A DNA stretch of 64,000 nucleotides. It comes from Pseudomonas sp. ISL-84 (GTDB lineage Bacteria; Bacillota; Bacilli; Bacillales; Cytobacillaceae). The notes under the pieces are model-generated. The model did no database searches, had not been told where the DNA came from, and saw only the letters and a list, made by a program, of their open reading frames with translations. The translations under genes and the position numbers were made by a program. The DNA is taken from NCBI GenBank assembly GCA_018613035.1, contig JAGGRA010000011.1, positions 1 to 64,000 of the forward strand, read 5' to 3'. Below are positions 25,683 to 33,937 of this stretch, in pieces. The number at the start of each line of letters is the position of its first letter. Within the stretch, counting starts at the first letter, position 1.

Positions 25683-26267
25683 TCAGCTATAGCGTCCTGC
25701 CATGCTCTCCAGCCATGAATTCAGTTCCTTCATTTTCCTGGCTTCAGCCGTTACGCCGGTTAAAGCTTCTGTGACCATCAGCGTTTTTTTGCCTGAAGAT
25801 TCTTCTTTGAAAACATGATAAGGAAGATAAATCCGTTCCTTCCTGCTTAACTGATAAATGGGCGGCTTTAATGGCCTCATAAACTTAAGCACGTAATTTT
25901 CCAGTGCAAGCCTGCATTCATCATCGGCTGATTCGTCCGTTACTCTAAAAGTCAGACAGTTCTGCGGCTCAGCCTGAACCGTTTCGCAATCAGGCCAGAT
26001 ATCGGTTTGGGCAGCGACATTTGTTAACCCATTCACACCGATGCGAATAAGAGCTTTGCCGTCCCTAAAAACAAATCTGGGGACGGTCACCTTCCATTCA
26101 TAGAACATATAAGGATAATAAAAGGTAAAAACCGGATCAGCCCGCTGACTGGCAGAGGAACCAAATAATGATCTTTTTCTTGGTTTAGTTATGATCTCAT
26201 CAAGGGTAAGCCCGCTCTTTGCGGCCTGAATGGCAATGGAAGGTACATTGATAATAGCCTGAGTCAT
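25683..26267 (-). CDS. hypothetical protein
   Basis: A 194-residue soluble protein I do not recognise. It has no signal peptide or membrane segment. It is rich in aromatic residues (FTFYYPYMFYEWKV, about 47-60), with a possible beta domain in the middle and a helical C-terminus ending in a LESMAGRYS tail. AAGGAGG lies 9 nt before the ATG. It is between the ALDH gene and the symporter peptide gene on the same strand, separated from ALDH by a 290-nt stretch holding a degenerate palindromic repeat. A role in the same pathway is inference from position only. Confidence 0.65.
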   Translation of the reverse strand: MTQAIINVPSIAIQAAKSGLTLDEIITKPRKRSLFGSSASQRADPVFTFYYPYMFYEWKVTVPRFVFRDGKALIRIGVNGLTNVAAQTDIWPDCETVQAEPQNCLTFRVTDESADDECRLALENYVLKFMRPLKPPIYQLSRKERIYLPYHVFKEESSGKKTLMVTEALTGVTAEARKMKELNSWLESMAGRYS

Positions 26268-26304
26268 GATCTATCCTCCTTCGTATACAATGTTTTCTCA
26301 AATG

Positions 26305-26550
26305 GTATAAGAAACTCTGTTAATATAGCCTGCTGACTTCCACTATAGCGCTCAGCGAACTGCGGGCGGCCAGGAGCCTTCTTGGTCCATGATGCACCTT
26401 TGGGCCCCCTTTGACTCGCTTCTCCCGCTGGACATAAAAGAATCAGCACCTTGCCCGAACTCCGCTGGAAAATAAGGGAACGGGAACAATGCAACCACGT
26501 TGACCTTCCGCTCTAATCAACAGGGTTTAAATATCAATCATGCTCTACAA
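26305..26550. repeat. degenerate copy of the ~180-bp palindromic repeat
   Basis: Resembles the elements at 29450 and 35908: a CTCTGTTAA start, CCTGCTGACTTCC, GCGGGCGGCCAGGAGCC, CCTTTGACTCGC, and an ending CCGCTCTAATCAACAGGG. About 60 extra bases sit in the right half and several stem bases have changed, so it is an eroded copy. It fills the gap between the ALDH and the hypothetical gene. Confidence 0.65.
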
Positions 26551-26556
26551 AAGACC

Positions 26557-27996
26557 CTACAAATTAATAATCACCGTCTTAAGGAAGGTCATTTCTTCAA
26601 TCGCATAACGCGGCCCTTCTTTTCCGATGCCGCTATCCTTAATTCCGCCGTATGGCATGGCATCCGCCCGGAACGTCGAAGCGTCATTAATAATAACTCC
26701 GCCCGTTCTGAACTTTTTGACTGCCTTCATGGCTGTGTTGATATTGGTGGTAAAGATACCGGACTGGAGGCCATAGTTAGAGTTATTAGCCTGCTCGATG
26801 GCATCATCAATATCATCAAAAGGCATCACCGTTATAACCGGTCCGAAAATTTCCTGGCAGACCACTTTCATCTCGTGGTTTACATCGCTTAAAACCGTAG
26901 GCGTTACAATGGCCCCGTCCTGTTTTCCGCCGGTGATCACTTTAGCGCCTTGTGAAACAGCTTCATGGATCCATGCCACGACTCGATCCGCTTCCTTTTT
27001 ACTGATCAGCGGCCCAATATTTGTTTCTGCATCCAGCGGATTGCCTACCTTTAATTGCTCTGTCTCCGCTTTCAGCTTATCAAGGAATTGGTCATATACT
27101 TGTGAATGAACGAGTATCCTTTGAACGGAAATACACGCTTGGCCGGCAGTATTGAAGCCCTTTAACACGCACATTTTTGCAGCCAAATCAAGGTCGGCAT
27201 CATGATGAACAATATTTGGAGAGTTGTTCCCAAGTTCAAGCGATACAGGGCGCAGTCCGCTGTTTTCTTTAATATAGCGGCCTACCTCTGCACTTCCGGT
27301 AAACGTATATTTGGCAATTCGCTCATCCTCAAGCAGCCACCCGCCTACTTTTGATCCGGAGCCGCATACGAGGTTCACGTATCCGGAAGGGAGCCCAGCT
27401 TCTTTTAAAATACTCATTAAATGATAAGCCGAAGTGGCTGTATCAGAAGCCGGCTTCCATACAACCGTATTTCCGGAAGCAATGGCAGGGCCAACTTTAT
27501 GGCAAGCAAGGTTGAACGGAAAGTTGAATGGAGTAATGGCTCCTATTACGCCAAGCGGTGCACGGACCGCATAGCCCATCCGGTTTTCTGCTCCCGGGCT
27601 TGCTGAAATGGGAATCACTTCACCGTCAATCCGTTTTGCTTCTTCTGAAGATAAAGTGAGCGTTTGGATGGCGCGGTCCACTTCTCCCCGGGCATCGGTA
27701 ATGGTCTTCCCGACTTCTCTTGATAAAGTCAAGGCCACTTCCTCTTTTCGCTCTTTTAAAATCTCTGCCGCACGCTTTAATATTTCATAACGCTGATAGG
27801 GTGTTAGCTGATCTTGATCAAAAGTCTTTTGGGCAATGGCTACAGCCTGATTGACATGCTCTTTGTCCGCCTTTGCTACATTGGCAATCACTTCACCTGT
27901 ATATTTATCTAGTACGGCAAACTCTGAATCTGTGAAAATTTCCTGATCTCCTATGATAAGTCCTTTTCTTTCTGCAGTTGTTTGATCGGTTGGCAT
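26557..27996 (-). CDS. NAD(P)-dependent aldehyde dehydrogenase
   Basis: A cytosolic 479-residue ALDH that oxidises an aldehyde to the acid. Visible features: the coenzyme-binding PFNFPFNLACHKVGPA (about 155-170), WKPASDTATS, FTGSAEVGRYI with the Rossmann glycine, ELGNNSP carrying the general-base Glu, and GQACIS with the nucleophile Cys (about 288). The EIFGPV and NYGLQSGIF motifs are intact. ELGNNSP and overall length place it with the lactaldehyde/glycolaldehyde and YcbD-type branch. AAAGGAGG precedes the ATG. It is 54 nt downstream of the zinc ADH gene, so alcohol to aldehyde to acid is the natural reading of the pair. Confidence 0.88.
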   Translation of the reverse strand: MPTDQTTAERKGLIIGDQEIFTDSEFAVLDKYTGEVIANVAKADKEHVNQAVAIAQKTFDQDQLTPYQRYEILKRAAEILKERKEEVALTLSREVGKTITDARGEVDRAIQTLTLSSEEAKRIDGEVIPISASPGAENRMGYAVRAPLGVIGAITPFNFPFNLACHKVGPAIASGNTVVWKPASDTATSAYHLMSILKEAGLPSGYVNLVCGSGSKVGGWLLEDERIAKYTFTGSAEVGRYIKENSGLRPVSLELGNNSPNIVHHDADLDLAAKMCVLKGFNTAGQACISVQRILVHSQVYDQFLDKLKAETEQLKVGNPLDAETNIGPLISKKEADRVVAWIHEAVSQGAKVITGGKQDGAIVTPTVLSDVNHEMKVVCQEIFGPVITVMPFDDIDDAIEQANNSNYGLQSGIFTTNINTAMKAVKKFRTGGVIINDASTFRADAMPYGGIKDSGIGKEGPRYAIEEMTFLKTVIINL

Positions 27997-28050
27997 ACGA
28001 ATTCCTCCTTTAATAAGCTTTTTTCTTAACTTTAGAATTCTATTACTCTC

Positions 28051-29157
28051 TTACTTTTCCGCAGCTACCCTAACCGGCAGCACGATCGAAGCACGCGTTA
28101 CTTCTCTTGAAGCAGATTTATCAAGTGCTTCCTGAATGTTGTCAAATTCAAAATCACCGTCAATCATATTGGCAAATGGATATTTATCGATATTTTTTGA
28201 AAGGAACTGAAGGGCCTTATCCAAGTACCAAGGGTCGTAACGGACAATTGGTTTTATCTCAATCGATTTACGCGTCAGCAAGCCAGGATCAAAGTCTGCG
28301 AACTTACCTGGGGATACATTCCCAATCGACACATACTTCCCGCCGCTTCGCACCAGATGGATTCCTTCAAGGAAAGCAGATGGAACACCGCTCAACTCGA
28401 TCCCGATGTCAGCGCCCAGCCCATCTGTAAGCTCTCGAACTGCTGCTGCCCGTTTTTCGGTTGTATCGTACTCTGAAATGCTAATGGTATGGTCAGCACC
28501 GAATTTCTTGGCCATTTCCAGTCTGGATTCGACTGCATCAATGATAATGACCGTAGCTCCTTTTTCCTTCGCTACTGCAGTCGCATTTAGCCCTAAGCCG
28601 CCTGCTCCTTGAATGACAATCGTGTCACCATACGTAATGCCTGCTTTATCAAGGCCAAAATATACCTGTGATAACGCACAGTTTGCACTGGCTGCCGCAA
28701 TATCAGGCACATTGTCAGGAACTTTATAGAAGTACATATCAGGGTGAATATAATAATGGGAGGAAAATGTTCCATGAAAATGCGGTGCTTCCTCCGGATC
28801 TTTATTCCAGAAGCTGTAAGCGTTCTCACAAAGGTGCAAATGACCTTTTAAGCACATACTGCACTTGCGGCAAGTCCGGTAGTATACCGTTGCAATACGG
28901 TCCCCCTCTTTAATCGGGCGGCCGGCATAGTCTGTTGTCACACCCTCACCAAGCTTATCGACAACCCCAACCATTTCATGGCCCAAAACGCCTTTTTTCT
29001 TTGTTGGGTGTTCCCCGCGCCAAATATGTAATTCAGATCCGCATACATTTGTACGAGTGACACGCAGCAGAACCGCTCCCTTTTCCGGCTCAGGCAAATC
29101 AAACTCGCGAAACTCCATCTTCATCGGTTCAACCATTACAGAAACTTTCCCTTTCAT
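28051..29157 (-). CDS. zinc-dependent medium-chain alcohol dehydrogenase
   Basis: A 368-residue MDR-family dehydrogenase. The catalytic zinc ligands are the Cys in NVCGSELH and the His-Glu in GHEMVGVVDKLGEGV. A structural zinc site is present (CRKCSMCLKGHLHLC). The Rossmann motif is GAGGLGLNATAVAKEKG, followed by the acidic IIDAVESR, which favours NAD over NADP. The start is the ATG behind AAAGGGG; the longer in-frame extension runs across the sigma-54 promoter and can be excluded. That promoter (29206-29222) makes this the first gene of a sigma-54-dependent operon with the ALDH. The substrate is unknown; a diol, polyol or hydroxy acid is plausible. Confidence 0.87.
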   Translation of the reverse strand: MKGKVSVMVEPMKMEFREFDLPEPEKGAVLLRVTRTNVCGSELHIWRGEHPTKKKGVLGHEMVGVVDKLGEGVTTDYAGRPIKEGDRIATVYYRTCRKCSMCLKGHLHLCENAYSFWNKDPEEAPHFHGTFSSHYYIHPDMYFYKVPDNVPDIAAASANCALSQVYFGLDKAGITYGDTIVIQGAGGLGLNATAVAKEKGATVIIIDAVESRLEMAKKFGADHTISISEYDTTEKRAAAVRELTDGLGADIGIELSGVPSAFLEGIHLVRSGGKYVSIGNVSPGKFADFDPGLLTRKSIEIKPIVRYDPWYLDKALQFLSKNIDKYPFANMIDGDFEFDNIQEALDKSASREVTRASIVLPVRVAAEK

Positions 29158-29205
29158 AAAAAAATCCCCTTTCTCCATATAAAATTTTAGGCTATCCTTA
29201 ATGAA

Positions 29206-29222
29206 TGCAAGTACCGTGCCAA
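29206..29222 (-). promoter_or_regulatory. sigma-54 (-24/-12) promoter of the zinc ADH operon
   Basis: TTGGCACGGTACTTGCA on the minus strand matches the TGGCACG-N4-TTGCA consensus at every defined position, with GG and GC in correct register. It lies about 50 nt upstream of the ATG at 29157. Confidence 0.88.
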
Positions 29223-29342
29223 TTATAAATACATGTAATAATTGGATTTTGGATACATCAACGTTGCAAAAATACAATATATTTAAAATATTCGGATTTA
29301 TTTATAGGTTAAAATGCTAATGTACAGGCGTACTTAAGGAAA

Positions 29343-29356
29343 TTGCATTTATGCAA
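29343..29356. promoter_or_regulatory. candidate activator site upstream of a sigma-54 promoter
   Basis: The palindrome TTGCATTTATGCAA lies about 125 bp upstream of the -24/-12 element, the usual distance for an enhancer-type activator site. A second TTGCAA half is adjacent at 29362-29368. Confidence 0.35.
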
Positions 29357-29449
29357 CACACATTGCAAAAGTACAACCATCAGACAAAAGGATGAGATAT
29401 ACCACCTGCCCATGATAAAAATCGGGCCAATAATCCTAACTTAAACGAA

Positions 29450-29630
29450 AGCTCTGTTAAATGGCCTGTTGATTTCCGCTTCAGGCACTCCCTTTCCGCG
29501 GGCGGTCCGGGAGCCTCCTCGTCGCTTTGCTCCTGCGGGGTCTCCCTTTGATCCGCACTCCCGCAGGAGTCTCGTGCCTTCCGCTCCAATCAACAGGGTG
29601 CTAAAAACAACAATAAGCTTTAACAGAGCT
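29450..29630. repeat. ~180-bp palindromic intergenic repeat
   Basis: Bounded by a perfect 12-bp inverted repeat AGCTCTGTTAAA/TTTAACAGAGCT. Inside are further complementary blocks (CCTGTTGATT with AATCAACAGG; TCAGGCACTC with the GAGTCTCGTGCC region; GCTCCTGCGGGG with CCCGCAGGAG). The whole element can fold into one long branched hairpin. No open frame is conserved between copies. Best preserved of three copies in the window. Confidence 0.85.
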
Positions 29631-29632
29631 AA

Positions 29633-29664
29633 ACAAAAAAAGAGAAGTGCGTCAACACTTCTCT
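29633..29664 (-). terminator. terminator of the mmsA-GntP-ADH operon
   Basis: AGAGAAGTG/CACTTCTCT stem followed by TTTTTTTG on the minus strand, just past the REP copy that abuts the mmsA stop. Confidence 0.88.
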
Positions 29665-29694
29665 TTCGACAAAATTCGGGTGGTACCTGGTACT
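29665..29694 (-). repeat. REP-like element, copy 3
   Basis: TTCGACAAAATTCGGG then TGGTACCTGGTAC; inverted relative to copies 1 and 2. It lies between the mmsA stop and its terminator. Confidence 0.8.
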
Positions 29695-29701
29695 CACAGT
29701 A

Positions 29702-31159
29702 TTACCAGCGAGCAGTCAGCATCTTCCTTCTTGTATAAAACTCCACTCCATCTGTTCCGTTGGCATGGAGGTCTCCGTAGAAGGAGTTTTTCCAGCCGGA
29801 GAATGGGAAGAAGGCCATTGGCGCCGGGACGCCGATGTTGACGCCAAGCATGCCGACTTCGATGTTTTCTCTGAAGTAGCGGACGCTGCTTCCGCTGTCA
29901 GTGAATAGGCATGCACCATTTCCGAAGTCTGATTTGTTTGTAAGCTCGATTGCTTCTTCAAGGTTTTTCACGCGCACAACAGAAAGGACCGGTGCGAAGA
30001 TTTCTTCTTTCCAGATTTTCATGGATGGGTCCACATTGTCAAAGATCGTTGGTCCAATGAAGTATCCATTTTCATGGTAAGCTTCGTCTTTGCGGCCATC
30101 GCGTACAAGGGAAGCTCCTTCTTTTTCACCGATTTCAATATAGCTGCTTGTGCGCTCTTTATTTTCCTGGCGGATGACTGGCCCCAAGAATACATCTTCG
30201 TCCAATCCATTTCCGATTGTCAGCTGGTTTGCCTGCTCATTAAGTCTTTGCACAAGCTCATCAGCAATCGAATCTACTGCTACAACTACAGAGCAAGCCA
30301 TACATCTTTCTCCTGCTGAACCGTAAGCAGCCGCGATAATTTCCTTAACAGCGATATCCATATCAGCATCAGGTAACACAATGGAGTGGTTCTTTGCACC
30401 AGCAAGCGCCTGAACACGTTTGCCGTTAGCTGTTGCTGATTTGTAGATATACTCGGCAACCGGCTGGGATCCAACGAATGAAATGGCCGGTACATCTTTA
30501 TGGTCAATCAGGCTGTTTACAACATCATGTGCACCGTGAACGATATTGAATACGCCTGCTGGAAGGCCTGCTTCTGTGAAAAGCTCTGCCAGGCGGTTAG
30601 CCAGGATTGGTGTTCTTTCAGATGGCTTTAATACAAATGTGTTTCCGCACGCAATCGCAAGCGGGAACATCCAGCAAGGAACCATCATCGGGAAGTTGAA
30701 AGGCGTGATCCCGCCAATGACGCCAACAGGATAGCGGTACATGCCTGATTCAATATTAGTCGCAATGTCCGGAAGCTGCTTACCCATCATGAGGGATGGA
30801 GCTCCTGCTGCAAATTCCACACATTCAATTCCGCGCTGAACCTCGCCATACGCTTCTTTATAGTTTTTGCCGTTCTCCTGTGTAATTAATTTCGCAAGCT
30901 CGTCCCAGTTATCTACTAATAACTGCTGATATTTAAATAGAATTCTTGCTCTCTTTGGAACCGGCGTTTTGCTCCAGGTTTTAAAAGCTTCTTTTGCTGC
31001 CTGAACGGCTGCATCTACATCTTCACGCGTTGAAATCGGTGTGCGTGCCAATTCTTCACCAGTTGCCGGGTTTGGAACTGCTTCAAATTTATCTGTTTTT
31101 GCATCTACCCATTCACCGTTAATAAAGTTTTTTAATACCTTTGTTGTTGTCGTTGTCAT
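29702..31159 (-). CDS. mmsA: methylmalonate/malonate-semialdehyde dehydrogenase (CoA-acylating)
   Basis: A 485-residue ALDH of the MmsA/IolA type, which converts malonate semialdehyde or methylmalonate semialdehyde plus CoA and NAD to acetyl-CoA or propionyl-CoA with release of CO2. Family marks: [12 protein letters not shown], the cofactor region [37 protein letters not shown] (where ordinary ALDHs have the Glu-containing ELGG; its absence fits a CoA-dependent enzyme) and GERCMACS with the catalytic Cys near 285. It is the last gene of a sigma-54 operon after the iron ADH and a GntP permease. No inositol or valine genes are nearby, so this copy probably serves 3-hydroxypropionate- or 3-hydroxyisobutyrate-like substrates. 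Confidence 0.88.
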   Translation of the reverse strand: MTTTTTKVLKNFINGEWVDAKTDKFEAVPNPATGEELARTPISTREDVDAAVQAAKEAFKTWSKTPVPKRARILFKYQQLLVDNWDELAKLITQENGKNYKEAYGEVQRGIECVEFAAGAPSLMMGKQLPDIATNIESGMYRYPVGVIGGITPFNFPMMVPCWMFPLAIACGNTFVLKPSERTPILANRLAELFTEAGLPAGVFNIVHGAHDVVNSLIDHKDVPAISFVGSQPVAEYIYKSATANGKRVQALAGAKNHSIVLPDADMDIAVKEIIAAAYGSAGERCMACSVVVAVDSIADELVQRLNEQANQLTIGNGLDEDVFLGPVIRQENKERTSSYIEIGEKEGASLVRDGRKDEAYHENGYFIGPTIFDNVDPSMKIWKEEIFAPVLSVVRVKNLEEAIELTNKSDFGNGACLFTDSGSSVRYFRENIEVGMLGVNIGVPAPMAFFPFSGWKNSFYGDLHANGTDGVEFYTRRKMLTARW

Positions 31160-31213
31160 AAGTAAAATCCCCTTTCAAAATTAGAAATCTATAAATCACC
31201 TAAAACTGGATTT

Positions 31214-32566
31214 TTAAAAAACGGAATATAAGATCACGGCCAGGATTAATACAGCCGTTGGCATTGCTACACTTAGAATAAAAATCGGCCAGTAGGAACG
31301 TTTATGGGTTTCACCGCAAATTGCCCGAATAGTGGTAACGACGTATCCGTTATGCGGAAGTGAATCCAATCCGCCTGAAGCCAGAGCCGAGATTCGGTGC
31401 ATCGAACCAGGGTCCAGACCTTGAGACATATACATTGGCGCCAAAATGGGAAGCGCAATTCCCAGACCGCCTGAAGCGGATCCGGTGATCCCGCAAATGA
31501 GTGTAACGGCTATTGCCAAGCCCATTAGCGGAGGTCCCGGGATATTGACCAAAGCATCTACAAAGGTTCCAAATGCTGCTACTTGTGCAGCAACACTGCC
31601 AAACCCTACAACCGCACAGGTATTCGCGGCGGCTACTAAAGCATCCTGCGCACCCTTTGCTAGTGCTTCCCAGAAACCAACCAAATATTTAATCATCAAT
31701 ACACATGCCAGAATGATTCCGCTCGACAAGGAAATCAGCGCCGCTGCAGTTGAAGAAGTGAAATTGGCGGCTGTGTTTAAGATCGCAATAACGGCCGCTA
31801 ACGGCAATATCGCCATAATCACATGCGGATAGTCTTTCCCAGCAGGAGCAGCGTCTGGTCTTTGCATAGCCAGCTCTGCCTCAAGAGCTGCAGCCGATTC
31901 ATTGGCTGCACTTGGCGGCTGATTTGGCAGGGAGAATACCTCTCCATTTTTAACCGCTTTTTTCACCATTCTGCTGAGCAGCATCCCGCCCACAACCATG
32001 ATCAAGAGTGCCATTAACACCCCGATGATTCCGCCGGCAGTCGGCTTTGTTCCGAAAAATTCGGTCGGAATCAGGTTTTGGATTTCCGGTGAGCCCGGAG
32101 CTGTCATCGTAAAGGATATCGATCCAAACACTAATGCCGCCGGGATAAAACGGTGCGGCAGATTCGCCACTCTAAATAGAGAAACCGCAATGGGATAAAC
32201 GGCAAAGCCTACGACAAACAAACTGACGCCTCCATATGTCATAATTGCCGCTGCAGCCACGACAGCAAATACGGCTCTGGATGGGCCAAGCGTATCCTTC
32301 ACCCAATTCGCAATACTATCAGCTGCTTTCGTCACCTGCATAATTTTTCCGAAAATCGCTCCCAGTAAAAAGATTAGGAACCAGGAGTAAAAATACTTTG
32401 TAAAGCCTGTCATATAATGCTCTGTCAGGGCAGTCTCAAGGTTTAATCCCCCTGTAAGAGCCACCACAACCGCACTAATGATGGCGGCTATAATAATATT
32501 AATGCCTTTCATAGTCAGATACATTAATAGAAGCAGTGAAGCGATTAACCCAAGCATTCCGATCAT
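31214..32566 (-). CDS. GntP-family permease
   Basis: A 450-residue inner-membrane carrier with about 12 helices, homologous to gluconate/hydroxy-acid:proton symporters. Family signatures: ILLAAI-like start (INIIIAAIISAVVVALTGG), FLLGAIFGKIMQ, the TYGGVSLFVVGFAVYPIA block, FGSISFTMTAPGSPEIQNLIP, and near the C-terminus SASGGLGIALP and LDSLPHNGYVVTTI. It is 22 nt downstream of the iron ADH gene and 54 nt upstream of mmsA, so it presumably imports the hydroxy acid those enzymes oxidise. A paralogue with the same motifs lies at 36141-37451. Confidence 0.9.
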   Translation of the reverse strand: MIGMLGLIASLLLLMYLTMKGINIIIAAIISAVVVALTGGLNLETALTEHYMTGFTKYFYSWFLIFLLGAIFGKIMQVTKAADSIANWVKDTLGPSRAVFAVVAAAAIMTYGGVSLFVVGFAVYPIAVSLFRVANLPHRFIPAALVFGSISFTMTAPGSPEIQNLIPTEFFGTKPTAGGIIGVLMALLIMVVGGMLLSRMVKKAVKNGEVFSLPNQPPSAANESAAALEAELAMQRPDAAPAGKDYPHVIMAILPLAAVIAILNTAANFTSSTAAALISLSSGIILACVLMIKYLVGFWEALAKGAQDALVAAANTCAVVGFGSVAAQVAAFGTFVDALVNIPGPPLMGLAIAVTLICGITGSASGGLGIALPILAPMYMSQGLDPGSMHRISALASGGLDSLPHNGYVVTTIRAICGETHKRSYWPIFILSVAMPTAVLILAVILYSVF

Positions 32567-32588
32567 CTGTTATTTCCCCCGTCCCCTG

Positions 32589-33785
32589 TTAGACTTTCTC
32601 TGTTTCAGAGGAAAATTGATAATCATAGCAAACATGATAGAGCTCTTCCAGTTCGCTTTGAGTTGGCACTCTTGGGTTGTTGCCCGGGCTGCCGCTGTCA
32701 ATTGCGTCTGCTGCCATTTTTCCTACAGCCGTCTTAAACGCTTCTTGATCAATTCCCCATCCTCTTAAGTTAGGAATATTTAATTTCAGGCACAGGTCTT
32801 TAACAGACTGAACGGCAATCTCAGCCGCTTCCTCGTTGGAAAGGCTTTCATTGTCAGGCTGAAAAATTCTGCCGATATCAGCTAGCCGATCCACACATGC
32901 TTCCTGGCTGAATTCTAAAACGGCCGGCAAAAGCATCGCATTTGAGATACCATGCGGCACATGGAATAAAGCGCCAATTGGACGGCTCATGCCATGCACT
33001 AGGCATACAGAAGCATTTGAAAACGCCATTCCAGCTTGAAGAGATCCAAGACTCATCGCCTCACGGGCATCGACATTGTCTCCTTCATTGTAAGCGGTTA
33101 AAATATTATCCACGATCAGCTTCATAGCCGATATCGCCATTGTGTCTGTCATCGGATGAGCTTTTTTGGAAAGGTAAGCTTCGACCGCATGACTTAGTGC
33201 ATCCACCCCGGTTGCTGAAGTAACATTCTTCGGTGAAGATACCGTCAGCAGCGGATCAACAATCGCTACGCTTGGCATAAAAGCAGGCTGCTTGATCATC
33301 ATTTTCACATCATTGGATGAGTTCGTGATGACCGTTACATCTGTCGCCTCAGAGCCTGTACCTGCTGTCGTCGGGATCGCAATGTGAGGAACTGGTGCAT
33401 GCTGGGCCAGCTTCTTCCCTCCCATATAATCGCCAATAAAGCTGCCGTTGGTTGCAAGGACCGCTATCGCCTTTGCTGTATCGATACAGCTGCCGCCTCC
33501 TACTGAGATGACCAGATCACATTGTTCTTTTTGGAAAAGCTCCAATGCTTCTGCTACATACTCATCTGTCGGTTCAGAGGCTACCCCAAGATAAACCTCG
33601 CTTTGAACACCCTCTTCTTGAAGATAAGTTCTGCATTCACTTACATATCCAAGCTGATCCATTATTTTATCACTGATAATTAATGCCTTTTTCCCTCTTA
33701 GTGCCGCTTCAGCTCCAACCTTTTCAAAAGAGCCTCTACCATAAAAAATCGCTTCCGGCACCCGGAAAACTGCTGGTTTCTCCAT
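32589..33785 (-). CDS. iron-containing alcohol dehydrogenase
   Basis: A group III (Fe-ADH) enzyme of 398 residues, NAD(P)-dependent. The dinucleotide motif GGGSCIDTAKAIA (about 96-108) and the metal ligands in HAVEAYLS (two His blocks, with MSRPIGALFHVPHGISNAM carrying the later pair) are present. ATG at 33785 is chosen because GGTGG is 8 nt upstream; the ATG at 33797 touches the ribosome site. It is the first gene behind the sigma-54 promoter at 33824. Paired with MmsA it would take a 3-hydroxy acid to the semialdehyde. A 4-hydroxybutyrate-type dehydrogenase is an alternative. Confidence 0.88.
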   Translation of the reverse strand: MEKPAVFRVPEAIFYGRGSFEKVGAEAALRGKKALIISDKIMDQLGYVSECRTYLQEEGVQSEVYLGVASEPTDEYVAEALELFQKEQCDLVISVGGGSCIDTAKAIAVLATNGSFIGDYMGGKKLAQHAPVPHIAIPTTAGTGSEATDVTVITNSSNDVKMMIKQPAFMPSVAIVDPLLTVSSPKNVTSATGVDALSHAVEAYLSKKAHPMTDTMAISAMKLIVDNILTAYNEGDNVDAREAMSLGSLQAGMAFSNASVCLVHGMSRPIGALFHVPHGISNAMLLPAVLEFSQEACVDRLADIGRIFQPDNESLSNEEAAEIAVQSVKDLCLKLNIPNLRGWGIDQEAFKTAVGKMAADAIDSGSPGNNPRVPTQSELEELYHVCYDYQFSSETEKV

Positions 33786-33823
33786 TGAGCATTCCACCCC
33801 TTTTGTTCTGTTACTACTATACT

Positions 33824-33840
33824 TGCAAGGAGCGTGCCAA
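33824..33840 (-). promoter_or_regulatory. sigma-54 (-24/-12) promoter of the iron ADH operon
   Basis: TTGGCACGCTCCTTGCA on the minus strand, a full consensus match about 40 nt upstream of the start codon. The sigma-54 activator gene lies immediately upstream. Confidence 0.92.
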
Positions 33841-33879
33841 CTTTGAAAACCTATTAAAATCAGGGTTTTTGAATTTCAA

Positions 33880-33931
33880 TAGTGTAGTCACTACACTACA
33901 GTTGTAGATTTTTTGTAGCGGAACCCCTACA
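33880..33931. promoter_or_regulatory. candidate activator sites (two palindromes)
   Basis: TAGTGTAGTCACTACACTA (33880-33898) is a perfect palindrome about its centre. TGTAGCGGAACCCCTACA (33914-33931) is an imperfect one with the same TGTAG/CTACA ends. They are 40-110 bp upstream of the -24/-12 promoter and just past the activator gene's stop. Both would suit binding of that activator. Confidence 0.6.
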
Positions 33932-33937
33932 CTACAT

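Noticed and set aside
26264-26494. 76-codon open frame on the minus strand upstream of the hypothetical gene
   Set aside because: It lies within the degenerate palindromic repeat, overlaps the ribosome site of the next gene and has no start signal of its own.
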